Under the pieces are notes generated by a model. That model saw nothing but the letters and a program-made list of their open reading frames with translations. It did not search any database and was not told the origin of the DNA. A DNA stretch of 64,000 bases. It comes from Owenia fusiformis (taxonomy: Eukaryota > Annelida > Polychaeta > Sabellida > Oweniidae). The stretch lies in NCBI GenBank assembly GCA_903813345.2, contig CAIIXF020000007.1:38610671-38674670 (forward strand), written 5' to 3'. Shown here in pieces: positions 25,001 through 35,496 of the stretch. The position numbers were made by a program, and so were the translations under genes. The stretch's first letter is position 1. Each line of letters begins with the position of its first letter.

Positions 25001-26032
25001 AAATCTCGAACTGTTTAGTTTTGGGGAATTCTGGGTAAATGTTAATGATTTTCCGTTCGAAAATCTAGTCTGTTAAGTCTTGTTTACACATTACTAGATG
25101 AACCATTTGACGCATCGATTTCTTAGCGCTTTTCCTAAACATGGAAAAATCTTCAAAATAACAGATTAATAAACAAATGTACAAATAAAACAATTGTTAC
25201 CACTCAATTGACATGTAAAACAATATATATCAAAATCCTTGAAAAGAAGTAGAAAAACCTACATCTTAGAGAAAGTGGATACAAGAAAATAATGTAAAGG
25301 AAACAGATCGTGAAATACGAGTATTAAGCTGCTAGATCAAAGGGAATTAGGTGAAAATGCATTATTTTTAACTTCTATTACAATTGGGTTGCTGTATGCT
25401 TCACTCATTTCACTTTTCCCAGTGAAATATCTGCTTCGCACATTGTTTGGCAATTATTCATTTCAATTCATTCTTCCCCAACTGCAATTTATTACATTTT
25501 AGTGCAGATGCTTCAAGATAAACCAGTTCATAGCATTCAATTATGATAATATACATCGCATTCTATGTTCATAATTGTCTCCAATTTCAAACAACCATGC
25601 TCGCAGCACGACTTACCTTTAGTCCTGCAATATTTCAACTTATGCTGATGGAAATTTTCGATGTTTACTATATTTGAAACTTTTCTGTATATTTAGGGTG
25701 TCCTGAATTCAAATCTACGTTGACGCAACATACGCGTTATATCTTGTGTCTACTCTCACTGCACATTGGCCTGTTTTGACAAAATGAATTGAAATTCAAT
25801 TGAATTCTGTCTTGTCTAGAATGTCAAAAGGAAATATCTTGATTCTCATATGTAAACCATATTATCTGTAAATTCAGATATTGCATAGTTTCTAATCTTC
25901 AACAATTGGTAAGTTTTATAATAAAATGCCATCTCGGGCGATTGTATTGCAGAACACATACTCACTTGTTTGACAGGACACCTCAGATAGTGTTATAAAT
26001 ACGAATACAAGAATCATGCTCGAAACCTCCAT
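19027..26032 (-). CDS. Secreted PAN-like / ITIH C-terminal-domain protein
   Basis: Five exons join in phase: 26032-25966 (signal peptide, M-E-V-S-S-M-I-L-V-F-V-F), 22245-21997, 21603-21397, 19668-19324, 19196-19027 (stop 19029-19027), about 345 residues. Residues 23-105 have six or so cysteines in a PAN/apple-like pattern (E-E-C-K-Q-R-C). Residues 113-137 are a short Cys linker, C-x5-C-x7-C-x9-C. From residue 137, C-G-D-P-H-I then L-C-Y-D-F-A-G-Q-P-G-S-V begins a region like the inter-alpha-trypsin-inhibitor heavy-chain C-terminal domain, running through L-N-W-R-E-K, L-D-S-G-F-M-T-I-N-R-K and L-S-K-T-A-G-G-I-M-G. The VIT and VWA domains of real ITIH proteins are absent. It is probably extracellular; function is unknown. 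Introns 1 and 3 are full of transposon fragments. Confidence 0.82.
19677..20098. mobile_element. Hairpin-bearing repeat element, copy 1
   Basis: It begins with GAGGATATCCTATGATTTATG and ends at CTAACTATGGAATAA. The leading part is a foldback with loop GAGCGAGCGTAGCGAG. In this copy about 14 bases are missing from one stem (the TATGATATCTGCAC stretch), and a one-base deletion breaks the small reading frame seen in copies 2 and 3. Confidence 0.85.
20099..20528. mobile_element. Hairpin-bearing repeat element, copy 2 (direct)
   Basis: It lies head-to-tail with copy 1. The foldback has arms of about 60 bp on each side of the GAGCGAGCGTAGCGAG loop. It carries a minus-strand frame of 81 codons (20462-20217) starting M-V-K-Y-D-I-F-D-K-F and containing D-D-S-D-D-D-F. 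Confidence 0.88.
20743..21173. mobile_element. Hairpin-bearing repeat element, copy 3 (inverted)
   Basis: This is an inverted copy in the same intron as copies 1 and 2. Its frame (20810-21019, plus) matches copy 2 except for a few residues and an earlier stop. All three lie in intron 3 of the ITIH-like gene. Confidence 0.88.
22338..22709 (-). mobile_element. Penelope-like element 3' fragment (GIY-YIG endonuclease)
   Basis: The 123-codon frame has the signature of the Penelope C-terminal endonuclease. V-V-Y-Q-V-P-C-N-N-C comes first, with the paired cysteines typical of this family, then Y-I-G-E-T-S-R-P-L-G-T-R-I-K-D-H (YIG plus R-x3-H-like core). An S/A-I-T-D-Y-I and E-D-H-E-I-D segment follows, and it ends N-L-D-R-L-W-D-E. 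It stops at a normal terminator. The reverse transcriptase that should precede it is missing, and the frame abuts a dispersed repeat at 22704. This is a 5'-truncated copy in intron 1 of the ITIH-like gene. Confidence 0.88.
22704..23313. repeat. About 610-bp dispersed repeat, copy A
   Basis: It matches 61236-61848 nearly end to end in the same orientation, starting TTGCACACAATTTGAG and ending near GAGGACATATA. No coding potential is apparent. The Penelope fragment joins exactly at its left end. Confidence 0.85.
23600..24325. repeat. Inverted repeat with about 190-bp arms
   Basis: The stretch around 23640-23790 (CCAATACCTCCAAATTTTC, then ATTGATGATAAATTTGATG) is mirrored at about 24150-24300. 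The sequence between is AT-rich and non-coding. Confidence 0.75.
24326..25965. other. Intron 1 remainder of the ITIH-like gene
   Basis: No gene is supported. A 41-codon plus frame at 24447-24572 follows an acceptor-like TTTTTACAG but lies over a short hairpin (AAAAATACTAG...CTAGTATTTTT), so I treat it as chance. Confidence 0.45.
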
Positions 26033-26465
26033 CCGTACCAGTGGAAGCTTTTTAAACTCCTCTTGTGCTTTTTATTTGCTTGTGTCTGTCTACACCCTCA
26101 CTAAAAGCACCCTTCTCCGTGTGACTGTATCCTGAAATTGTAAAACAGAGCGCAAATTTTTGAAATAATAACGATTTAATGATCAGCCGTTCATGATTTT
26201 CAAAACTGATTGATTGAATGACAACATAATGTGTTAGTTTTAACAAATTATTCTAAAATTAATTTGCATGATTGGATATATCCCTTTAATAACTTCAAAG
26301 GTAAGTACATGTAATCATTGAAAAACTACATATTACAGTGATGGAATATTTTAGGAAATGTAGAAAGGTGAAAACTGAAAAAAAAAACATTACAAATAAA
26401 AGGAAATATTATGGAAAATTACAAATATGATGGTAAAAGACATATATTACACATGAAACATGGAA

Positions 26466-26565
26466 TCGATTTGTGAGAATTGACACTTTAATTTGCCATA
26501 CATTGGCTATTCAAACGCGTAATCATGATCAGCTGAGTGAGCATCGACAATGGTTCCGTTAAAGC
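26466..26565. repeat. Leader of a dispersed element, 5' part
   Basis: It matches 51976-52085 closely. The match stops after TGGTTCCGTTAA and appears to resume at about 28374, so this copy has been split by later insertions. Confidence 0.7.
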
Positions 26566-26566
26566 T

Positions 26567-27745
26567 CCATGTGCAGTATGGCAAGGGATTTTAGACAGTC
26601 ATATCTTTCACCATGAGTATGAATACAGTGGTTTTTATTAAAACAATATCACCCTATGCAGACAGAGCCTGTGGGAAATATTGGGTGCGGAGCAAATGAG
26701 CGGAGGGTGCGGAGCTAACGGTTATTTTTGAATTTAAATTTGGGATATTTCTGAAACTAAGCCGTTTTGGGACTTCAAATATACCAAGATATGTGTATTT
26801 GACACCAAATATCAATACAATTGTGAAAATAGTAGCGCAATTCATTCTATAGCGACGCAGTGTGCCTTAAACCTTTCCCAGACCTATATATTTTGAAATT
26901 ATCCTTTTAATACTGAGTCCCCAGGTCTCATAAAAAATGGTGTTCAAGGTGCACTATCTATACAAATTATTTTTGCATCTTGGAAGCCAGGCAGTATCTG
27001 TGTGATTTTATAAAAAGTCGGAAATTTTTTCAGATATGAGCCCCCTCTAAATATTGGGTGCGGAGCAGCTCCATAAACGTAGCTCCGCACCCAATATTTA
27101 GAGGGGCTCATATCTGAAGAACATTTCCGAATTTTTATAAATCACACAGATACTGCCTGGCTTCCAAGATGCAAAAATAATTTGCATGGGTAGTGTATCT
27201 TGAACACCATTTTTTATGAATGCTGGGGACGCAGTATTAAAAGGATAGTCTCAAAATATCCCGTCTGGGAAATGTTTAAGGCATACTGCGTCGCTATAAA
27301 ATGAATTGCACTACTATTTTCACAATTTTATTGATATTTGGTGTCAAATACACATATCTTGGTATATTTGAAGTCCCAAAACGGCTTAGTTTCAGAAATA
27401 TCCCAATTTCAAATTCAAAAATGACCGTTCGCTCCGCACCCTCCGCTCATTTGCGCCGCACCCAATATTTCCCACAGGCTCTGTCTGCATAGGGTGAATA
27501 TGTTTTCTTCAAAGTGAAGTCCCCATGATAGTAAAATATCAATCCAACTAGCTGAAAAAGAGGATCTTGTTTTTCTCAATTTAAATCCCTATTTATATTT
27601 TTTCGAATTTTCGATTTATATTTTTATGATCATGGAGACTTCGCTTGAAAGAAAACATATTGTTTTAATAAAAACCACTGTATTTATGCCTAGAAAGTAT
27701 TCATGGTGAAAGATATGACCGTCTTAATTCACTTGCCGTATTGTT
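26567..27745. mobile_element. MITE of the AGTATGGCAAGTG family, interrupted
   Basis: Its left end CCATGTGCAGTATGGCAAG and right end CACTTGCCGTATT match the ends of the element at 15872-16586. A hairpin element sits inside it at 26650-27496. Confidence 0.75.
26650..27496. mobile_element. 847-bp foldback element nested in a MITE
   Basis: The ends CACCCTATGCAGACAGAG and CTCTGTCTGCATAGGGTG are perfect inverse copies and the two arms pair along almost their whole length. The flanks AATAT (26645-26649 and 27497-27501) form a 5-bp target duplication. Intact relatives of the host MITE carry one AATAT at this site. Mirror-image 63-codon frames in the two arms reflect the inverted repeat. Confidence 0.9.
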
Positions 27746-27749
27746 AGTA

Positions 27750-27914
27750 CCTCAGTGTAAATACTCGCATCTGATTGGTCAATTAGCGGTCAACATTTTT
27801 GCCTGTACCTCACCTGTGCATCATGGGATATCATATTATTGACCGCTTATTTATGTTACTGTACTACACTTGTGAATCATGGGAAATATGACGTCATAAT
27901 GTTTACAGAAAAAC
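27750..27914 (+). promoter_or_regulatory. Promoter-like region ahead of the Crypton-like exon
   Basis: An inverted CCAAT box (GATTGGTC, 27773-27780), AGCGGTCAAC repeats and a perfect cAMP-response-type palindrome TGACGTCA (27889-27896) lie just upstream of the ATG at 27915. Regulatory function is inferred from motif content alone. Confidence 0.4.
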
Positions 27915-28024
27915 ATGGTAGACGGACATTTCGTAAACGTTGATGAAAGTGATATTTTGACTTTGCTAGACGACAAGTATAGCAAAAATACAAAAAGAAA
28001 CGAAAAATTAACATTAATTTACAA
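27915..28024 (+). CDS. First exon resembling Crypton/tyrosine-recombinase-type proteins
   Basis: ATG at 27915 opens 36 codons plus two bases and ends at a good donor, AA|GTGAGT. The peptide has F-V-N-V-D-E-S-D-I-L and then D-K-Y-S-K-N-T-K-R. This order (acidic F-x-V-x-E start, then S-x-N-T-K-R/K) is a familiar N-terminus of multi-copy invertebrate proteins related to Crypton tyrosine recombinases (KIAA1958-like). Only this exon is visible; no recombinase domain follows before the next repeat at 28191. It is likely a fragment. A chance short exon cannot be excluded. Confidence 0.4.
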
Positions 28025-28190
28025 GTGAGTATGCAGCTATGTGCCAAAAACAAAGAGTTTAGCTACCACTGTCTTAAGATTTTCTTATAAAAATTATTGC
28101 TGGCGTGGTTCGGAGAAAAGATTGTGAAATGAAGCCATGATTGGTGACTGTCGTCTATATGTGTATTATTAATTTCTTCTGACTAACAAA

Positions 28191-28358
28191 ACAATTGTAG
28201 ACCTCTCCATTCGGTCAACCGTCAAAACCATATACCTCGACTGTAAACCTTGAAACTACTGTTGACCTCGACCTTCGGTCTCTGTCAACAGTAGTTTCTC
28301 GGTTTACAGTCTCGGTATACAATTTTGCCGGTTGACCTCTGGAGAGGTCAACAATTGT
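28191..28358. mobile_element. Hairpin MITE of the GGTCAAC family (copy 2)
   Basis: Ends ACAATTGTAGACCTCTCC and GGTCAACAATTGT; the body folds back through GACTGTAAACC and GGTTTACAGTC. It matches the element at 9535-9703. Confidence 0.8.
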
Positions 28359-28373
28359 ATACTGTACATGGAC

Positions 28374-28430
28374 CTTTGCCAAAATATGCAGACAATGAGG
28401 AAACAACAGCGCGCGAGGTTAAAGAAAATA
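28374..28430. repeat. Dispersed element, 3' part of the split copy
   Basis: It matches 52089-52140 (TTTGCCAAA, then GAGAAAACAACAGCG-like sequence). Together with 26466-26565 it reconstitutes one copy of the 52 kb element, separated by about 1.8 kb of insertions. Confidence 0.6.
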
Positions 28431-29513
28431 TTAAATATAAGAATCTGCATGGAGAAAAGGCACAAAATCATAAACTAGTCTGCGTAGTTTTGTATGCTCA
28501 GTGAAGGATTGAGCCCAAAAGGCCATTTTAAGTCAAAAAATGTAACGTTCTCAATGTAAATGATCATAAATGAATGGTGGAAAAATAATGTCATATTCGG
28601 TTCTACAGCCTTACATTTTCTTTATTTGTGTCAGGCCTATCACCCATTTGTCTTGACGACGTTATAATTATGGTGTTTTGACCTTTTGTATTGTAGAATC
28701 ATATGTACTATATTTAAACAAAGGATTGGTATCGATATGTAGAACTGAATTCAACAATGTTTTTCTCTTAAACCATTCATTGAAAACATTCTGTAACAGA
28801 ACATGGTATTTTATGTAATGTCCACTGATTGACAACAATTTTATGCGAAAATTATTTAGAAATATTTTGTATAACTGTTTTTGTTAACAATTTTTGTTTT
28901 TTAGTGCAATTGTTTTTGCTCCTTTCTACAAATGCTTATATCTACGGGGGCGGTTCTGATAAAATCTAGAGGGGCAAACCGCTGAAAAAAATTATTGGCT
29001 TCTGTACTAGATCCGATCATCTGATTAGCAGAACAGACAATTACAAATGGATTGATGGACACTTTTTCTCTAAGTTATATTCTTAGATAACATTTGTTTT
29101 AAAATGGGTACATTATTTATCAATATCATACATCCCTCTATAGGTTTGACAGACTTAACTCCCAACAGGTTTCTTTATTTTTTGCGCCTCCGAATTGTCC
29201 CAATATTTTCGAAGAAGGAGCTTTAAGATATCAATTTTGTGTTCATAAAGTTTAATTCAATTTTTTTTATTTACTTATGTGTTTGCAAGAACTTCGGATT
29301 GATGGATATTCGTTACATGAATCGTGGCAATTTCCCAACTATTGTAAATGATGAAAATTCAGAAAAGGGAGGGAACTCTGCAGCCCTACAAATAGGGGCT
29401 AAATGTTGCTACACTTGCGGTGACGAGTGTACTTTTGAATTTAAATGCTCGTGTTATTTGTTTCACGACTATTTTACTTAATGTTATAGACAAGGTGCAT
29501 TTTCATCTAGAGG
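28431..29513. other. Intergenic, no supported gene
   Basis: AT-rich. An 80-codon plus frame (29239-29481) has a C-C-Y-T-C-x3-C run near its end but no recognisable domain or splice context. I do not call it. Confidence 0.4.
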
Positions 29514-31139
29514 AAATGTGGTAGGCGTTTAGTGTTAAAAGTGTTCTGACAATTGTTTCTTATGTAACTTTTTATGCTGAATCCAAAAAACCATGTTGGC
29601 AAGCTGAAATATGATTATTTAACCCTTAAAATACCATGTTAGTCCCTCTACCCCCAAAATTCACCCCTATCAGGGAGAAAAAATTTGTCAACCTAAAATA
29701 ACTTTGATTTTATGGTTTTTGTAAGTGAAATACATGGACATTGTATAAAATAAACATTTAAAGTATGAATGATACGGATTACACTTAAGAAATTTGAATA
29801 AAAGCAAAAAGTATGTACCCAGGGGGCAAATTTATGACCCATTTTTTACTTTTCGTGTCATAACTTTTTTATTAGACAATGATGGATGCTAAAAAAATCC
29901 ATGTAAAAGGCTTAATACCTGGTCTACTAATCCTGCAAGAATCAAAGTAATTCCTCTGATAATTGCCTTGAAAAAAATTAGTGAATTTAAGAAAAAAATG
30001 ACATTTTAGCTGGGACTGATTTTATGTGTGACTATAACTGACCCCTATTGCTTTAACATTTATCCCTCTGTGTTCATATATTTGGCATTTTAGAATAAAT
30101 CTAAAATATAAAACTTATTTTAGCTAAGTTTTAGGAAGATTTAAGCTTTCTAGCATGTTCAAATATTAAAAATTCATGAAATATGATGTCTAAAATTGAT
30201 AAGTTATACGTATACCCTTGGAAGACCCTTATAATTTCTTATTTATGAACATATTTGTACCAATATTAGTTTTCTAGCTTAGACAAATAATGTATGATAT
30301 ATCCTGGCTTGGCTTTCTGGTGGTTTGAACAATCTTAGGTGTTATCATTGAAAATTCATTCTTAAATCACAGGTCTGCAATCGATTAAATTCAAGTAACA
30401 GGATCTTAAGAGGTTCTGGACAAATCATTTGATTCTGGACTTGACATATTTTTTTTCCAACGAAATCACATCCAAGGGTTGAATTTTTATTGGATATTTA
30501 GAGAGCGAGTCCTGTATTGATTTCAATAAAAAGGTTAAAATAGAACGCTATTTGAGAGTTAATCTAATACTTTCATTACATTGATAAATTAAGGCAAATT
30601 CTGAAAAATTTTAAAGTGCATTTTTTATGAAATATTATCCAAGTATTTAGATGAAACGGTCTTATTTAAATACAAATCATAACATGATGATATTTTTTCA
30701 TAAAATATTTCTTCAAGAAATTCAATTGAAGGCTCAAGATAAAACGAGCTAATTTAGGTGAAAACCCTTACATGATGATGTGTTTTCATGACATCTTTCA
30801 TAAAATTCCATCAAGGGGTGAAAATAAAATGATCGAATTTAAGTGATTTAAGGATCACGAGGATAGGTTTTCTTGGATATTTTCTATGAAATCCCATCCA
30901 GTGGTCAAGGTAAAATTTTTATTTGGTATATTTGGTCACGTGTTCGAACCCATAGAACCATATAGGAACGTCATTTTGAATGTTACGTGATAAATCCATA
31001 TAAGGCTTTTAGAACAATGTGGGGAAAGATGAGGGGAAACCCCTGACACCTGTTCACGATTTTATCCGAACGTTCATCGGATCATTTCGGTTTTTATGCA
31101 CTTCATTATTTTACCGAAGTTTGCCGATTTGATTCGTCG

Positions 31140-31490
31140 TATTTCGGAATATTGGGGACAATTTTATACTCCATAGGGAGTTTTTTTAATCTACTTCTTA
31201 TTACGAAGATTCCCGAACCTTGTTCGGATTAATCCGGATTTTCTGACCTACTTCATCTACCGAGATTTAACGAGTTTACATTCGGCTCATTTCGGAATCC
31301 TGGTGACAATTTTATACTCCATTGGAGTATTTTTGATCTACTTCTTATGACGAAGATTTCCGAACCTTGTTCGGATTAATCCGGATTTTCTGACCTACTT
31401 CATCTACCGAGATTTAACGAGTTTACATTCGTCTCATTTCGGAATCCTGGTGACAATTTTATACTCCATTGGAGTATTTTTGATCTACTT
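31140..31490. repeat. About 154-bp tandem repeat in the left arm
   Basis: TTTTATACTCCAT recurs at about 31163, 31308 and 31458 along with TTCGGATTAATCCGGATTTT. The mirrored version in the right arm is at about 40440-40830. Confidence 0.8.
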
Positions 31491-31549
31491 TTTCTGGATT
31501 TTGCCCTACTTATTATATCTTTACAAGAAGCAAATCAAAAAATTCGCCA

Positions 31550-31790
31550 TGAACGGGTCTCGATCGACTAACCTAGAGCATGGAAGCTAGGCACGTTAGC
31601 TATGAGGCTAACGTGCAACCGATACGAAAGGATAAAAGTATTATATATTTATACCGAGCGTCAATTCAAAATGATCTTCACTTTTGACTGCACGTAAATA
31701 CAACTCGTCAGTTGTATCCAGAATAGATGAACGCCTATGGTACTAGTGAATAACCAAGTCCCAGGCGAGTGGTTCGCACCCCACCGTGAT
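31550..31790. other. tRNA-derived segments in the inverted-repeat arm
   Basis: GGTTCGCACCCCACC (about 31773) resembles a pol III B box; in the right arm the same place reads GGTTCGTATCCCACC on the minus strand, a perfect B-box match. A second tRNA-like stretch (GTTAGCCTCATAGCTAACG, minus) lies near 31605. Neither folds into a convincing full tRNA, so these are probably SINE-type or relic sequences. Confidence 0.3.
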
Positions 31791-31833
31791 ATGTTATTTT
31801 TGCTTTTTTAATACGACAGAAAGGAGCAAGGTC

Positions 31834-33633
31834 ACTGGCATGTAGCGGTCCTGATATCGATACATTCTACACGCAATAAAACCAGATACCTGCGTGTGAT
31901 TAAAACTACATGTTAGAGCGTCGATATCCTACAAATCCTATTTTTTCATAAAAATATTTTTTCATGAAATCCAATCGAAGGGTGAAGATAAAACGATCTT
32001 TTAGGTAAAACAGCTTTACATGATCTGGTGATGTGTTTTCATAACTTTTTTCATAAAAGACCTCGGTTTGGAGAACAAAGTTCGTCACTCTAATTGAGCG
32101 TTATCCCTGCTTCGGACAAATTTGATTTTTTTACATAATATAGATTTGAATGTCTTCTTTTGAATAGTCATAGTTTAATTTGGGTAATATTTCTAGATTT
32201 TTCATATAAAAATTACTAGTGAAACACCCAACGTCGCTTTTATGATTCGTACCACTTTTTTAACTTGGTGTATTGCATATTTCCGTGGGTTGATTTGAAA
32301 AAAAGACAAACAACGTATACATGAATATGTCATAAGCATATAGTGAGATAATTGTTAGATTAGGTTTGCTATAAGTGACTTTAAAACAAAAAAATAAAAA
32401 ACATTAGTTCACGTGTTAAAGTCCCATTGACCACGACATCAAGGAAAATTGAGCTTTTTGTCATCAGACATCTGAACATCTAAGATGTTATTTTTATTGA
32501 TGAAAAGATTCTTACATACTAAAGTTACATTAAAATATCAATTGCAATAGCCACCTGTTTTTAACATCCCTTTGTCACTCATCCCTTAATTATCTCTGTG
32601 TATCTTAAACGTGTGTGTGTTCGATGTTGATAGCACCCGAGTGCAACCTAAGGAGCACATACAATACATTTTGTGTATGCCCAGTCTGGCCGCCTTATAT
32701 CTGCCTGCACCGAGAAATGGGCGCAGCTTTGACAATTAACGAATGATATAACGATATCACGGATTTCACCGAATGTTATTCATCCCTAAATAGCTTTTTT
32801 ATTTAGTCTTATGATCCGACTGATGTTTCAATTTTTTGCAGTGACTCTGAAATTGCTGCGCCAGATATGACATCACAGCGACTCATTTTCCTACATTTAA
32901 ATCACTAAACTAAATCAATTGAAACATAATCATTAAAGAATGAGGACCTTGTATTTTACTTTGGACGAGGGTAGTGGCCATGTCTTGGCATGGCTAGTTG
33001 TGCATTAACGTTTGATACTGTTGTGCGGATAAAAATAATGAATATATGTTAAAGTAGCACTAAACAGATACTTTTAAAGTTAAAAGAATATAGTTACATT
33101 TAAAGAATGGGCCCAACGAATAGATATTGAATATAGGACTCGTTTGATGAAACGTTCGTTCTTTTAATTCTAATAAACCTAGAAATCAATCAACGATTAA
33201 GTAAATTGACAAGACTTCATGTTCAAGTTGGCTGAATTTCGTGTAACTTAACTCTGTTATGTTTCTAGATTTTACATATGGAGAACAGAATTCGAAATCA
33301 TAATCACAATCGTATTTTAAGGCAAATAGGCCATGAATATGCTTTTAGTTACACGGTGGATGATCAAATTAACACATTTTGGATGTTGAATTTCATTTCA
33401 AGTTCATTCGAATTTACGCATTATCGTGGGAAAGCCCATGGCATTATCCAATAAAATTGATATATATACTGTCTAGGCTGAGACTAACATATATAATGTT
33501 ATTTAATGTATTTAATATACAGGATATATCTGAGAAAGTTATGCAATATATCTACACGAGAAATAGTAGGGACCGAGGGTTGATATATTACCTTTACCTG
33601 TCGAAAATCGAGTATAAACTATGAGGATTAGAT
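31834..33633. other. Spacer between the inverted-repeat arms, left part
   Basis: AT-rich. A stretch at about 31930-32080 is a diverged relative of arm sequence near 30700-30820. No gene is supported. Confidence 0.5.
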
Positions 33634-35496
33634 CAGGCCCGTCAGATGGGGGGGTGCGATGGGTGCGACCGCACCCCCCCCTTTGACACCCCCCAAAAAA
33701 AAATTTAAAAAAAATTAAAAATTTTTTTTTTGGAATTTTTTTTCATCATCTCATACACTTTTAAAGTGCCCAGAAAGCATCAAATAGCATCTTAAAATTG
33801 TAAAATTTTCTAGAGGGAGTGGGCCACCCCTCAAACCCCCCTCAATACAATGGAAAAGTTCTGAATTTATTTTATTTATTGTCTCAGACACTTTTAAAGT
33901 GCCGAAGTGCCCAGACATCATCACATAGCTCCTAGTCAATGTTTCTGGGGGATAAACACTTGCTCCCCACCCTACCTCTCCCCCTCTGGCACCCTCCCCC
34001 CCCCCCCCTTGACACCCCTCCAAAAAATTGAAAAAATTGTGATTTTCTCAATTTTTTAATTGACTCATACACTTTGAAAGTGCCCAGAGAGCACTAAATA
34101 GCGTTTTAAAATTGTAAAATTATCTAGGGGGAGTGGGCCACCCCTCACACCCAAAACTAAACAATTGAAAAGAATTTATTTTATGTATCATCTCAGACAC
34201 ATGCAAAGTGCCTAGACATCATCAAATAGCTCCTTGATATAGTCAATGATTCTGGGAGACTAACACTTACTCGCCCTCTTGCATCCCCACCCCACCTCCC
34301 CCTCTGGCACCCCCTTCCCCTTTGACATCCCCCAATATATTGTGATTTTTCAAATTTTTTATTGAGTCATACACTTCGAAAGTACCCAGAGAGCACCAAA
34401 TAGCATCTTAAAATTGTAAAATTTTCCAGGGAAGTAGGCCACCCCTCACATCCCCCACAAAACAATTGACAAAAATTCTGAATTTATTTCATGCATTGTC
34501 TCAGACACTTTTAAAGTGCCCAGACTTCATCAAATAGCACCTTGAAATGGTCAATGTTTCTGGGGGCAGATATGGGGGACAAACACTTGCTCCCCCTCTA
34601 GCACCCTAATCCCGCCTCCCCTCTGGCATCCCCCTTTGACACCCCCAAAAATTTTCATACACTTTAAAAGTGCCCAGAAGCACCAAATATCATCTTGAAA
34701 TTGTAAATTTTTGTAGAAGAGTTGGCCACCCCTCACATCCCACAAAGTCTCAGACATTTTTATAGTGCCGAGACATCATCAAATGGCACCTTGATATGGT
34801 CATTGTTTCTTGGGGACAACCCATTCACCCTCTCATTCTCTTTGACATCCCTAAAAAGAATTTGAAAAAAATTCACATTTTTTTATCGACTCATTCACTT
34901 TAAAAGTGCCCAGAAAGCACCAAATGGCATCTCAAAAGTGTAAAATTTTCTAGGGGAGTGGGTCACTCCTCACAAGTTTGGAAGTTGCATTTGTCAATTG
35001 TAAACACTTTAAAAGTGCCTAGAAGTCACCAAGTGACATAATGAAATCATAAAAACATAAAAATTTCTGGCAGCCCACCCCAAAAACTAAAGCATTTATT
35101 TACTCAAACACATTAAAAGTGCTCAGAATTAACCAGACATCACTGTGAGACATGAAAAAATCTGAAACTCTTATAAATAGATTCTATTTCAATTAAAACA
35201 CCTTGAAAGGGTCCAGAAATCATTGAATGTGATCTTGAACCGTTAAAAGTTCTCGGACATTTATGCCCTTCTAGTACACCCTCCCCCTATTCCAGTGTTT
35301 CTCCAAATTGCTCATATAATATTTAGTCTAAAAACAATACGAAAACAATAAAATACTACAAAATATAGGGAGTAACCGACCCCCCCCCCCCCCCTTTGAC
35401 TTACGCAATTTGATTTACGCGGCAAAAAATTGACAATTTTATTTTCTCATTAGTTAAAACCGCACCCCCCTTGGAGAAAAGTGTCTTACGGGCCTG
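33634..35496. mobile_element. 1.86-kb C-rich element with 5-bp target duplication
   Basis: The ends CAGGCCCGTCAGA and TCTTACGGGCCTG are inverse with one mismatch. TAGAT flanks both sides (33629-33633 and 35497-35501). The inside is a degenerate tandem repeat with a period of about 315 bp, marked by TTTGACACCCC at about 33684, 34007, 34321 and 34636, and by AAAGTGCCCAGA. It has no transposase. Frames on the minus strand here are low-complexity and not genes. Confidence 0.88.

Larger units (their letters stand above)
29514..31833. repeat. Left arm of a large inverted repeat
   Basis: This 2.3 kb arm is mirrored at 40100-45749, starting from GAAATGTGGTAGGCGTTTAG and ending at GAAAGGAGCAAGGT. It contains a roughly 154-bp tandem repeat (about 31140-31490) and, near its inner end, tRNA-like promoter boxes. 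Divergence from the other arm is low. No protein gene is visible. Confidence 0.9.

Noticed and set aside
26654-27492. Two near-identical 63-residue frames on opposite strands
   Set aside because: They are the two arms of one foldback element; similarity reflects the inverted repeat.
31550-31790. tRNA genes
   Set aside because: A- and B-box-like motifs are present, but the arms do not form a full cloverleaf, so at most tRNA-derived relics.
33751-34757. Minus-strand frames rich in glycine
   Set aside because: They arise from C-rich tandem repeat sequence and have no domain or splice support.
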